Shown here piece after piece: positions 56,718 to 64,000 of a stretch of 64,000 bases of DNA. Position 1 is the first letter of the stretch. The number at the start of each line of letters is the position of its first letter. The DNA is from Phaeobacter sp. J2-8. GTDB taxonomy: Bacteria; Pseudomonadota; Alphaproteobacteria; Rhodobacterales; Rhodobacteraceae. The stretch covers positions 664,767-728,766 of the forward strand of contig NZ_JALIEC010000002.1 of NCBI RefSeq assembly GCF_022867865.1. Direction: 5' to 3'. Under the pieces are notes generated by a model. That model did no database searches, was not told where the DNA came from, and worked only from the letters and a program-made list of their open reading frames with translations. The position numbers and the translations under genes are program-made.

Positions 56718-56742
56718 ATGCGCGGCAATCGAAGCCGCGCAT
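56718..56742 (-). terminator. Intrinsic terminator of folE2
   Basis: ATGCGCGGC and GCCGCGCAT pair perfectly around a seven-base loop. On the minus strand TTTTTC follows. It lies about 45 bases after the folE2 stop. Confidence 0.8.
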
Positions 56743-56786
56743 CGCAAGTGACAGACGACATTGATCGCCGACGGCCGCCGAGGCGC

Positions 56787-57836
56787 CTAGCCGACGTGAA
56801 ACAGCGACGCGAAAAATCGCGGGTCAATGCTGGCACTTTCGAACGTCGGGCCAGAGGTCAGGACCGAAATCGCATCATGCGAATGCAGGCTTTCCTGATG
56901 ACTGGCGGCCACCCGGAAATCGCCAACCCGCGAGTCCACCTGTAGCTCACCACAAAACAGTCGCGCCGCATCTTCGACAAAGATCGGATTTGCAGCGTTC
57001 AATTCTGCGAATGCCTGTTCGTCTTCGCGTTTGACCATCACCTGGGTTTCGGTCGGAACGGCCCGGCGGCACAGGTCAATAAGATCTTCGAACCAAAGGC
57101 ATTTTTCGCCCTGCACCTTGACCGAAATGCGCGCGACCGATCGTTGGGAATGTGGCGTTGCCAATTGCCCCCGCTCGCGTCGCGCGTGTTCGCTCAACTC
57201 CAATGAACATGGACATGTCGAGGAATAGACGTAATCCAGATGGATGATCCGATGGCGCGCACCGTCCTGTTCGATCAACTCCAGCGCGATGTCGTAATAT
57301 TGATATCCACTCAGCCCGGATCGCAGGCTGTCGCGGCGCATGGGAAAGGAAAACCGCATCTGGATGCGCGCGTCAAAGCTTTCCAGATCGGTTTTGTAAT
57401 CATCCAGCGCGGCCTCCATGACCTCAAAGCTGAATGTCTTGTCCGCATGCTCATAAAACGACCGCATGATGCGGCTCATATTGATGCCTTTTTTGTCGGC
57501 CTCAAGACTTACCGAACCGGTGACCGAGGTTTCCAGATTGAGATCGCCCTGCCCCCGCGTGAGATAGCGGATCGGCAAACGAAAGTTGGAAATCCCGACA
57601 TGCTGGATCGGTTCATTTGCACCGCGAATGAGCGATGCAGGGCCGTTCTGCAGATCTGGCAAGCTGGCCTTATAGGCCGCATCCACCGAAAAATCAGCGG
57701 GATAATCCCGATGCATTACCGGATAGGTCAGGTCCGATTGTCCGGTCCCGCTCGCATATCGCCGCAACAGGTCGAGCGCCGCCTCGGCCTCGTCCCGGCT
57801 GGGCAAGCGATTAATCTTTGGTGTCTGGACGTTCAT
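56787..57836 (-). CDS. folE2: GTP cyclohydrolase FolE2 (type IB)
   Basis: The 349-residue protein is a full-length COG1469 enzyme with the catalytic/metal motif SSTCPCSLELSEHARR (about residues 201-216), HVGISNFRLPIRY, and the C-terminal HDAISVLTSGP. It converts GTP to dihydroneopterin triphosphate for folate synthesis without strict zinc dependence. FolE2 genes are often induced by zinc limitation through Zur, but I could not find a convincing Zur box in the 187 bases upstream. Confidence 0.95.
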   Translation of the reverse strand: MNVQTPKINRLPSRDEAEAALDLLRRYASGTGQSDLTYPVMHRDYPADFSVDAAYKASLPDLQNGPASLIRGANEPIQHVGISNFRLPIRYLTRGQGDLNLETSVTGSVSLEADKKGINMSRIMRSFYEHADKTFSFEVMEAALDDYKTDLESFDARIQMRFSFPMRRDSLRSGLSGYQYYDIALELIEQDGARHRIIHLDYVYSSTCPCSLELSEHARRERGQLATPHSQRSVARISVKVQGEKCLWFEDLIDLCRRAVPTETQVMVKREDEQAFAELNAANPIFVEDAARLFCGELQVDSRVGDFRVAASHQESLHSHDAISVLTSGPTFESASIDPRFFASLFHVG

Positions 57837-58023
57837 GCACGACCCCTTTCAACGCGAGCAAGCGACAATGTAGGCGCTCTTGGCGCAAAATTCCATTGTC
57901 CGCCTAATAAAAGGTAAAGGGTGGCCACATCAGGTTAAAATATATCGTGCAAAATCATCCGTTTCCGGAAAATTTGACCTTAATCTATCCTGGAACGCGC
58001 CACAAATCCGCCCAAAAGGGATC

Positions 58024-58242
58024 TTAGAAGTTGAGGGCGGTTCTGGTAACGCGGGACGGTTCAGAATCCGAAGCGACCAACAGTGTCAGTGCTGCGGTGC
58101 CGCCAAGAACAGCCAATGCCGTGGTTTCATCTGCGGTTGCGACAAACGGCTCGGATTTCTCGGACAGGGCGCTGACCTGCTCGGCCAAAGCGGGCAAAAC
58201 AACAGATGCAATGAACGCAGCAGAGAGCAGAAACTTGGTCAT
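58024..58242 (-). CDS. Small exported or membrane protein of unknown function
   Basis: The 72-residue frame starts MTKFLLSAAFIASVVLPALAEQ, a strong signal peptide (given only in part: LLSAAFIASVVLPALA). After a short polar stretch it has a second hydrophobic segment (LAVLGGTAALTLLVA) and a polar tail. There is no clear Shine-Dalgarno before the ATG. It lies between folE2 and metZ on the same strand. The signal-like N-terminus is the main reason to call it real. Confidence 0.5.
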   Translation of the reverse strand: MTKFLLSAAFIASVVLPALAEQVSALSEKSEPFVATADETTALAVLGGTAALTLLVASDSEPSRVTRTALNF

Positions 58243-58350
58243 GAAAAGCCCGGTAATTTAATCTGCCTTCTTAATGCCGCGTTTGCATTGGTATTTCCAG
58301 CCCAAAATGCTGCACCTGCACAAAACAGGCGCAGCTTTGCCGTTTTGCTA

Positions 58351-59565
58351 TCAGCCCGCCTGATCTGCTGATTTTTTAAGCGCTTGCTGAATGTCTGCCA
58401 GCAAATCGTCAGGGTCTTCCAACCCACAGCTGAACCGAATTAATCCAGGGGTGATTCCCAGCGTGGCCTTTTGATCGTCCGGCAACCGCTGGTGCGTGGT
58501 AAAGGCCGGTGGCGTGGCGATGGATTTTGCATCGCCGAGGTTGTTGGAAATGATCGCAATTTCCAAAGCATTGAGGAAGGCAAACGCCGCCTCGCGCCCG
58601 CCTTTGATCTCAAAACTGACCACCGTGCCGCCAGCCCCCAGCTGCCGCATGGCCAAGGCATGGTGCGGGTGGCTGGCCAGACCGGGATAGCTGACCCGAT
58701 TGATGCGGTCGTCGGCCTCCAGCGCTTCGGCCAGTTTCAGCGCGGTCGCGGTCTGTGCCCGCACCCGCAAATCCATGGTTTCCAACCCCTTGAGCAGCAC
58801 CCAGGCGTTGAACGGCGAAAGCGCACCGCCCGTGTGCTTCATGAAGGGTTCGATGGTTCCGCGGATCATGTCCCGCGTGCCAAGGATCACCCCGCCCAGC
58901 ACCCGGCCCTGGCCATCCATATGTTTGGTGGCGGAATAGGTCACGATGTCCGCCCCTTGGGCGATGGCATCGGAATAGATCGGGGTGGAAAACACATTGT
59001 CCGACACCACCAACGCGCCGCCCGCATGCGCGATCTCGGCCACGGCCTCGATGTCGATGACTTCGAGCGTCGGGTTGCTCATGGATTCGAAGAAACAGAT
59101 CTTGGTTTCCGGGCGCATCGCCGCGCGCCAGGCGTCCAGATCGGTGCCATCAACCAGGGTCAGGGTCACGCCGAATTTGGTCAGCACGTTTTCCAGCACG
59201 TAAAGACAAGAGCCAAACAGCGCCCGCGCCGCAACCACGTGATCGCCGGCCTTCAACAGCGCCAACAGCACGCCCTGCACCGCCGCCATGCCGCTGGCAC
59301 AGGCAAACGCGTCTTCCGCCCCTTCCAGCAGGGCGATGCGTTCTTCGAACATCTTCACCGTGGGGTTGCCGTAGCGGGCATAGATGAATTCATCTGGGCA
59401 GGCCTCGATGAACCGGGCTTCGGCCTGTTCGGCGCTGTCGTAGACAAACCCCTGGGTCAGGAAAATCAATTCGCTGACTTCGTTGTATTGCGACCTGCGG
59501 ATACCGCCATGCACAAGCTTGGTGCGGCTGTTCCAGCCTTTGGACTGCGTGTCGTCGTTCGTCAT
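58351..59565 (-). CDS. metZ: O-succinylhomoserine sulfhydrylase MetZ
   Basis: The ATG at 59565 follows AAGGAAAG. The upstream frame runs through the leader and riboswitch and is rejected. The 404-residue PLP enzyme has YARYGNPTVKMFEERIALLEGAE in part, ASGMAAVQGVLLAL, and the PLP lysine motif SATKHMDGQGRVLGG. It makes homocysteine from O-succinylhomoserine and sulfide. A SAM-II riboswitch and a terminator precede it, so high S-adenosylmethionine should switch it off. An O-acetyl substrate is possible; the choice rests on family resemblance. Confidence 0.94.
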   Translation of the reverse strand: MTNDDTQSKGWNSRTKLVHGGIRRSQYNEVSELIFLTQGFVYDSAEQAEARFIEACPDEFIYARYGNPTVKMFEERIALLEGAEDAFACASGMAAVQGVLLALLKAGDHVVAARALFGSCLYVLENVLTKFGVTLTLVDGTDLDAWRAAMRPETKICFFESMSNPTLEVIDIEAVAEIAHAGGALVVSDNVFSTPIYSDAIAQGADIVTYSATKHMDGQGRVLGGVILGTRDMIRGTIEPFMKHTGGALSPFNAWVLLKGLETMDLRVRAQTATALKLAEALEADDRINRVSYPGLASHPHHALAMRQLGAGGTVVSFEIKGGREAAFAFLNALEIAIISNNLGDAKSIATPPAFTTHQRLPDDQKATLGITPGLIRFSCGLEDPDDLLADIQQALKKSADQAG

Positions 59566-59584
59566 GTTCTTTCCTTCAAATACA

Positions 59585-59620
59585 AAAGCCCCCGAGCGCG
59601 GCCAAGCGAACGGGGGCTTT
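59585..59620 (-). terminator. Terminator between SAM-II aptamer and metZ (expression platform)
   Basis: AAAGCCCCCG and CGGGGGCTTT pair (ten bases, 16-base loop), followed on the minus strand by TGTATTTG. It lies between the aptamer and the metZ ribosome binding site, so it fits a transcriptional OFF switch. The competing antiterminator was not resolved. Confidence 0.8.
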
Positions 59621-59628
59621 CGTCCTGA

Positions 59629-59682
59629 CCTTTTAGCGGAATTGTTTAACGTGGCCCGCAATCCGGTAACAAATCGCCACGC
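59629..59682 (-). ncRNA. SAM-II riboswitch
   Basis: Read on the minus strand, the 54 bases contain GCGTGGCGATTTGTTACCGG, then ATTGCGGGCCACG, TTAAACAATTCC and GCTAAAAGG in order. These match the SAM-II pattern: a P1 stem (CGTGG/CCACG), GATTT, ATTGC, TAAA-A and the final GCTAAA. It precedes metZ, a known SAM-II target in alphaproteobacteria. Confidence 0.88.
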
Positions 59683-59803
59683 GATCCTATTACGGTGTTG
59701 CGCCATTCGGGTCAAGACCGTCACGGTGCTGTAACCCAGCCTTCATTCCGGCGTCATAGCATTCCTTTATCGGCAGGCTACAAGATGTAGTGGAGGCACG
59801 CAG

Positions 59804-60799
59804 ATGGCGCTTCTGAGGGTGAATGCATGTGGGGACAACCCCCAGCCGCATGGCGGCCCGGAAGGCCCATCGCTGGACTCCCTTCTGCGCACCGCACTGG
59901 AACGCCCCGGCCCCGTTGTCCTGATGTTGCATGGGTATCGCTATGGGCCCGGCCGGGCCGGACATTGCCCACATGATCTGTTGTATGCGATGCGCCCTAC
60001 CGGCGGATCGAACCGCATTGTCAGCTGGCCGCGTCATCTGGGATTTGGCGTGGATCAACGTCAGGCGGGATTGGGTGAGGCGGGACTGGGTCAGGCCGGG
60101 CTGGGTCAGGCGGGGCTGGGTCAGGCGGGATTTGCGATTGCCTTTGGCTGGGACGGACGTGGCACCATTCGCCGCGCGTACCGCGAAGCCGCCCGCGCCG
60201 GGCGCGCAATGGCAAAGCTGGTGCGTCAGATCCGGGCCATTGATCGCAGCCGCGAGGTGCATGTGCTGGCGCATTCGCTGGGCGCGCGGGTGGCGCTTTG
60301 TGCGCTGCAACATCTGGGTCCAAAGGATCTGTCGCGGTTGATCCTGATGTCCGCCGCAGAATACCGAAGCACGGCGACCGCGGCGCTGGCCACCCCGGCC
60401 GGGCAAACGGCGCAGGTGGTGCATGTCACCAGCCGGGAAAACGATCTTTATGATTGTCTGCTGGAATGGTTGGTGCCCGCGCCGAGGCGCGGTGATCGCG
60501 CGCTTGGCACCATTTCCGCCGCAAACCTGCGCCCGGTGCTGTTGGACGATCCGGCGGCGCTGGCCGCATTGGCCCGCATCGGATACCGCATCGCGCCGCC
60601 ATCCCGGTTGATTTGCCATTGGTCGCCCTATCTGCGCCCGGGCGTCTTTGCCCTGTATCGGGCGCTCCTGACCGGTACGTTGACACCCCAGGCGCTGGAC
60701 CATTGTCTGCCGGTCAGCGAAGATCGCCGCTGGACCCGGATCTTGCCGCGCCGCATCGGCCTGCCCAGCCTGCCCTTCGCCTCAAAGGCGCCAACCTGA
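59804..60799 (+). CDS. Alpha/beta hydrolase with internal pentapeptide repeat
   Basis: The ATG follows GGAGG. The 331-residue protein has a hydrolase-type strand and oxyanion region VVLMLHGYRYGPG (about residues 37-49) and a nucleophile elbow AHSLGARVALCAL. It probably has a DUF900-like alpha/beta hydrolase fold. Residues about 86-109 are five near-copies of the pentapeptide QAGLG, encoded by 15-base repeats. No signal peptide is seen. The substrate is unknown. It is divergent from metZ. Confidence 0.8.
   Translation: MALLRVNACGDNPQPHGGPEGPSLDSLLRTALERPGPVVLMLHGYRYGPGRAGHCPHDLLYAMRPTGGSNRIVSWPRHLGFGVDQRQAGLGEAGLGQAGLGQAGLGQAGFAIAFGWDGRGTIRRAYREAARAGRAMAKLVRQIRAIDRSREVHVLAHSLGARVALCALQHLGPKDLSRLILMSAAEYRSTATAALATPAGQTAQVVHVTSRENDLYDCLLEWLVPAPRRGDRALGTISAANLRPVLLDDPAALAALARIGYRIAPPSRLICHWSPYLRPGVFALYRALLTGTLTPQALDHCLPVSEDRRWTRILPRRIGLPSLPFASKAPT
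60061..60130 (+). repeat. 15-base tandem repeat inside the hydrolase gene
   Basis: Near-identical units based on TCAGGCGGGGCTGGG run for about 4.6 copies and encode QAGLG. The unit length keeps the frame, so copy number could vary without breaking the gene. Confidence 0.85.
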
Positions 60800-60854
60800 C
60801 CCGCGACACGAACGTCGCACACCGTCGGATCAGGCCACAATACGCGCCAGCGCG

Positions 60855-61457
60855 TCAGTCTTCGCCAAGCTCCATATACTTTTGCAGCACCGCAAACTGC
60901 GACCAGATGAAGACAAACAGCAGAATCGGAAAGCCGAAGGTCTCGATCTTGACCCAGAGATCGGTGCTCATCGTGCGCCAGACGATTTCATTGGCCACCG
61001 CCAAGCCCAGAAACGCCAGACACAGCCGCCGGGTCAGGATCATCCAGCCTTCTTCCTGCATGTCGATGGCATCGGACAACACATAGGCCAGATAGGATTT
61101 CCCCCGCGCCAGGCCGATGCCCAACAGCAGCGCAAAGAAGCCATAAACCAGGGTGGTCTTCATCTTGAAGAAACGTTCATCATTGAACCAGGCGGTCAGC
61201 CCGCCAAAGAAAATCACCATGATCGCGGTAAAGACCTGCATGCGACTCAGCTCTCCGGTGAGATACCAAAGCGCGCCCATGGCGGCCAACATGATGGGCA
61301 CAAACAACACCGTCGCCAGGATGAACCCGGAATATTCGGTGCCGCCAATCGTAAAGACATCTTCCTTCATCCAGAGGTACAGGCCAAAGAACGCCAACGG
61401 CGGGCCCAGTTCCAGCACCTGTTTCACCAATGGATTGATCTGCTTCTTGTCTGCCAT
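60855..61457 (-). CDS. yciB: Inner membrane protein YciB / septation protein A (IspZ family)
   Basis: The 200-residue product has five to six hydrophobic segments and the family pattern: an N-terminal VLELGPPLAFFGLYLW, GGLTAWFNDERFFKMKTTLVYG in part, and NEIVWRTMSTDLWVKIETFG in part. YciB affects cell envelope and septation in several proteobacteria; its molecular role is unsettled. It lies six bases after the EamA gene on the same strand and is probably co-transcribed with it and ftsY. Confidence 0.93.
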   Translation of the reverse strand: MADKKQINPLVKQVLELGPPLAFFGLYLWMKEDVFTIGGTEYSGFILATVLFVPIMLAAMGALWYLTGELSRMQVFTAIMVIFFGGLTAWFNDERFFKMKTTLVYGFFALLLGIGLARGKSYLAYVLSDAIDMQEEGWMILTRRLCLAFLGLAVANEIVWRTMSTDLWVKIETFGFPILLFVFIWSQFAVLQKYMELGED

Positions 61458-61463
61458 AATGGC

Positions 61464-62331
61464 TTAGCCCCCTAGTTCCACGATCACGGCCCCGGCCGCA
61501 ATCAACGTCATCAGCGCAATGCGGCGTGGTCCCACCGTTTCGCGCAATATCAACCAGCCGATCAAGGCCGCAAACACCGTCGAGGTTTCGCGCAAGACCG
61601 CCGCTTCGCCGACCTGCCCCAAACGGGTGGCCACCATGATCGAGCCAAAACTGCCAAAGGCCACCATGCCGCCAATCCAGCCGCGCAACATAAGCGGGGC
61701 CACCTTTGGCGTCACCGGCAATTTGCGCCAATGCAGGGCCGCCAGAATGGGCATGCCCAGACCGTCGATCATGAAAAACCACGCCAGAAAGGTGAACGGA
61801 TCCGCCGTGGCGCGAATGCCATAGGCGTCATAGGTGGTATAAAGCGCAACAAACAATCCGGTGATCATCGCCAGCCCCAGCGCCAGCGGCAGGGTATCGC
61901 GCGCCGTTTCGAGGAACATCAGATTGTAGATCGCCAACCCGAAAATCCCCGCCAACAAGACCAGAACCCCGATCCATTGCGCGGCGGTAAATACCTCGCC
62001 GAACAGGACGCCAGCGCCAATCACCGTGAACAACGGCCCCATGCCGCGCACCACCGGATAGACAACCGTATAGGCACCCTTGCTATAGGCCATGGCCTGA
62101 AGGATTTTGTAGACCATGTGGATCAGGAAGGCGCCGAGGAAAATCAGCCACATATGCGGCTCTGGCCAGGGCACGACAAACAGCGCAAAGGGCGCCGGCC
62201 ATCAGCCCGTAAGAGGCATCAATCGCCCCGCGGCTGAGCCAGGGGTCATGCTGCCCCTTTTGCAGCGCGCCAAACACCGCATGCAAAAACGCCGCCAGCA
62301 CCGCCAGACCCAGCGCCAGTTGCTGGCCCAT
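61464..62331 (-). CDS. EamA/DMT-family membrane transporter, one frameshift
   Basis: The ATG at 62331 (MGQQLALGLAVLAAFLHAV) follows AAGGGACC. The first 45 or so residues and the remainder are in different frames because of one extra base near 62197. Removing it restores LMAAPFALFVVPWPEP and gives exactly 288 residues. About ten hydrophobic segments in two EamA repeats are visible (for example AYTVVYPVVRGMGPLF and RETSTVFAALIGWLILRE). Substrate unknown. It lies between ftsY and yciB. Confidence 0.85.
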
Positions 62332-62384
62332 TTCGGTCCCTTCAAGGGAGATCAGCCAGGCGCTCATTCAGATCTCACGACAAT

Positions 62385-62445
62385 GGGGGCGCTGCCCCCG
62401 ACGCCTTTGGCGTCTCCCCCGGGATATTTTTGAACAGAAGAAGGA
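62385..62445 (+). repeat. Dispersed intergenic repeat, copy C
   Basis: GGGGGCGCTGCCCCC, then GACGCC-TTT-GGCGTC, TCCCCCGG and the tail GATATTTTTGAACAGAAG plus AAGGA. It is nearly identical in layout to copy A. It lies between ftsY and the EamA gene, on the strand opposite to both. Confidence 0.8.
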
Positions 62446-62463
62446 CCGGCGCCCCGCATCCGC

Positions 62464-63769
62464 TCAGCGATCCAATCCGGTCAGGGCGGCGGCGAAATCT
62501 TCGGGATCGAAGGGCGCGAGGTCGTCGATCTTTTCGCCGACGCCAATGGCGTGGATCGGCAAGCCGAATTTGTCGGCCAGCGCCACCAGAACGCCGCCCT
62601 TGGCGGTGCCGTCGAGTTTGGTCATCACCAGGCCGGTGACATTGGCCAGTTCCTGAAAGGTTTTGACCTGCGACAATGCGTTTTGTCCGGTTGTGGCATC
62701 CAGCACCAACAGGGTGTTATGCGGCGCATCGGGGTCTTTCTTGCGGATTACCCGCACGATCTTGGACAGTTCTTCCATCAGATCCTTGCGGTTCTGCAGG
62801 CGACCGGCCGTGTCGATCAGCAAAAGATCCGCGCCATCCCGCGCGCCTGTTCCATGGCGTCAAAGGCCAGGCTGGCAGGATCGGAACCTTCGGGCGCGGT
62901 CAGGACCGGCACGCCAGCACGATCCCCCAGACCTGGAGCTGTTCGACGGCGGCAGCGCGAAAGGTATCGCCCGCCGCAATCACCACGTTTTTGCCTGCGG
63001 CGCGGAACTGGCTGGCGAGTTTGCCGATGGTTGTGGTCTTGCCCGACCCATTCACGCCCACCACCAGAACGACCTGGGGCTTTTTGGCATAAAGCGGCAG
63101 GGGTTTTGCCACCGGGTCCATCACCCGCGTGATTTCCTGTGCCAGCAGCTCCTTGATTTCCTGAACCGAGAGTTTGCGGCCAAACCGGCCTTCGGCCATA
63201 TTGGCGGTCACGCGCAGCGCGGTATCGACGCCCATGTCCGATGCGATCAGCAGCTCTTCGAGCTGTTCCAGCATGTCATCATCAAGCGTCCGGCGCAGCA
63301 CCTCGGGGGAACTGCCGCGCCCCAACATGCGCCCGATCAATCCGGGCTTGCGGTCAGCGGGGGCCTTGCGGTCAGCGGGGGCACTGGGCGTTGTGGCGGG
63401 GGTCGCGGCAGGGACCGGGATTTCCACCGGCGTCACGCTTTGCGGCACTTCGATTGGTGTCGCCATCGGAATTTCCGATTGGGTCTCTGACGGCAGTTCC
63501 TCTGGCGCTTTTTCCGGCAGCTCCTCTGGCGCGGCGCGCTCTGGGGCCGGTTCCGGGCTTGTTGGTTCGGGGCTTGTGGGTGCAGAGCTTGCCGGTGGTG
63601 GGCTTTCCGGTGTTGGGCTTGCCAGAGCGACGCCAGTTGCGCGCCCAGAGGTGTCGTTCGGCACCTCCGCCGAAACCTCTCCACCGTCGCCAACAATTGC
63701 CTCCAGCCCTTCGTCCAGCTTGGACGAGGATTTGAACAACCGATCTTTCAGCTTCCCGAATAACGACAT
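62464..63769 (-). CDS. ftsY: Signal recognition particle receptor FtsY, two frameshifts
   Basis: The ATG at 63769 starts [17 protein letters not shown]. Residues about 20-130 are an acidic, Pro/Glu-rich A domain with short repeats. The NG domain follows with [15 protein letters not shown] and [14 protein letters not shown]. One base is missing in a C-run at 62924-62928 and one near 62840. Restoring both reconnects [11 protein letters not shown] and [16 protein letters not shown] and gives exactly 435 residues, ending with [10 protein letters not shown] and [16 protein letters not shown]. FtsY is normally essential, so two real breaks are implausible. Confidence 0.93.
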
Positions 63770-63851
63770 GGGCAGGCATCTCCTTTGATCTTGACCTATA
63801 ACTTTGTCGTCACAAGGAAAAGGGCCGGTTGACTTGAATCGCACGGCTGCC

Positions 63852-64000
63852 ATGACTGATGCCATGTGGTCTCTTTGTCTGGGTCTTGTGTTATGTCTGC
63901 TTTTCGCGCCCCCCTTGCGCGCGGCCGAAGGTATGGCGGAAGGCCCGCACCATGACGCGGTGCGGACCTGCGACGCCTTGGCGGCCGCGGCGGAAACCAC
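63852..64000 (+). CDS. Exported protein, 3' end outside window
   Basis: A frame opens at the ATG 63852, or at an internal ATG 15 bases later, and runs off the window. Its 49 visible residues are a signal peptide ([15 protein letters not shown]) followed by a polar segment with [15 protein letters not shown] single Cys early in the mature part and the CDALAAAAE pattern would fit a secreted lytic transglycosylase, but too little is present to say. It is divergent from ftsY. Confidence 0.55.
   Translation, partial: MTDAMWSLCLGLVLCLLFAPPLRAAEGMAEGPHHDAVRTCDALAAAAET

Noticed and set aside
57837..58023. Zur box upstream of folE2
   Set aside because: FolE2 is often Zur-controlled, but no palindrome of the expected type could be found in the gap.

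Overview
The window is a gene-dense, GC-rich stretch of an alphaproteobacterial chromosome, almost certainly Rhodobacteraceae (Roseobacter group). This rests on the gene families and their order: a cell-wall/division (dcw) cluster with a DUF2484 gene beside murC, aerobic cobaltochelatase genes cobS/cobT, a DUF1127 gene followed by CUCCUCC-loop small RNAs, a SAM-II riboswitch on metZ, a GTTC-N7-GTTC LexA box, and a dispersed intergenic repeat ending in GATATTTTTGAACAGAAG. No rRNA, tRNA, transposase, integrase, prophage or CRISPR array was found. The genus cannot be fixed from this window.

Layout. 1-5.8 kb: gatB (5' end outside), a DUF4177 protein, bolA, a J-domain protein, a Tat-exported MsrB, and a fasciclin / anti-sigma / ECF sigma module. 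5.9-10 kb: cobS and cobT, separated by two tandem secreted paralogues. 10-19 kb: aminopeptidase P, a DUF427 protein, an MBL-fold protein, a CLC channel, an FAD-linked lactate dehydrogenase, a DUF1772 protein and recN. 19-44.4 kb (minus strand): bamD, lpxC, ftsZ, ftsA, ftsQ, ddl, murB, two small membrane proteins, murC, murG, ftsW, then two plus-strand genes (a BaiN-type flavoprotein and an unknown ParB-like protein), then murD, an exported unknown, mraY, murF, murE, ftsI, ftsL, rsmH and mraZ. Transcription runs from mraZ towards recN. 44.4-45.2 kb: a roughly 0.8 kb mraZ leader with a strong intrinsic terminator, resembling the UpsM sRNA leader of Rhodobacter, and three phased TGGG arrays. 45.2-50 kb: a cobalamin riboswitch and btuB-btuF-btuC-btuD. 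50-52 kb: an Mrp/ApbC ATPase, a DUF1127 gene and a five-hairpin sRNA array closed by a terminator. 52-64 kb: a DUF1697 gene, uvrD with a LexA box, trkH, folE2, a small exported protein, metZ behind a SAM-II riboswitch and terminator, an alpha/beta hydrolase with a pentapeptide repeat, yciB, an EamA transporter, ftsY, and the start of an exported protein.

How it works together. The dcw block supplies the lipid II pathway (MurB-F, MraY, MurG) and the divisome (FtsL, I, W, Q, A, Z), with outer-membrane functions (LpxC, BamD) at its end. Cobalamin appears as both synthesis (CobS/CobT) and riboswitch-controlled uptake (BtuBFCD).

Caution. Six genes (cobT, recN, uvrD, the DUF1697 gene, the EamA gene and ftsY) are broken by nine single-base indels. 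Each gene is restored exactly by one-base corrections, and ftsY is normally essential. I read these as sequence or assembly errors; one pair creates a false UvrD-DUF1697 fusion. The most interesting signals are regulatory: the CcsR-like sRNA array, the UpsM-like mraZ leader, the TGGG arrays and the dispersed repeat.
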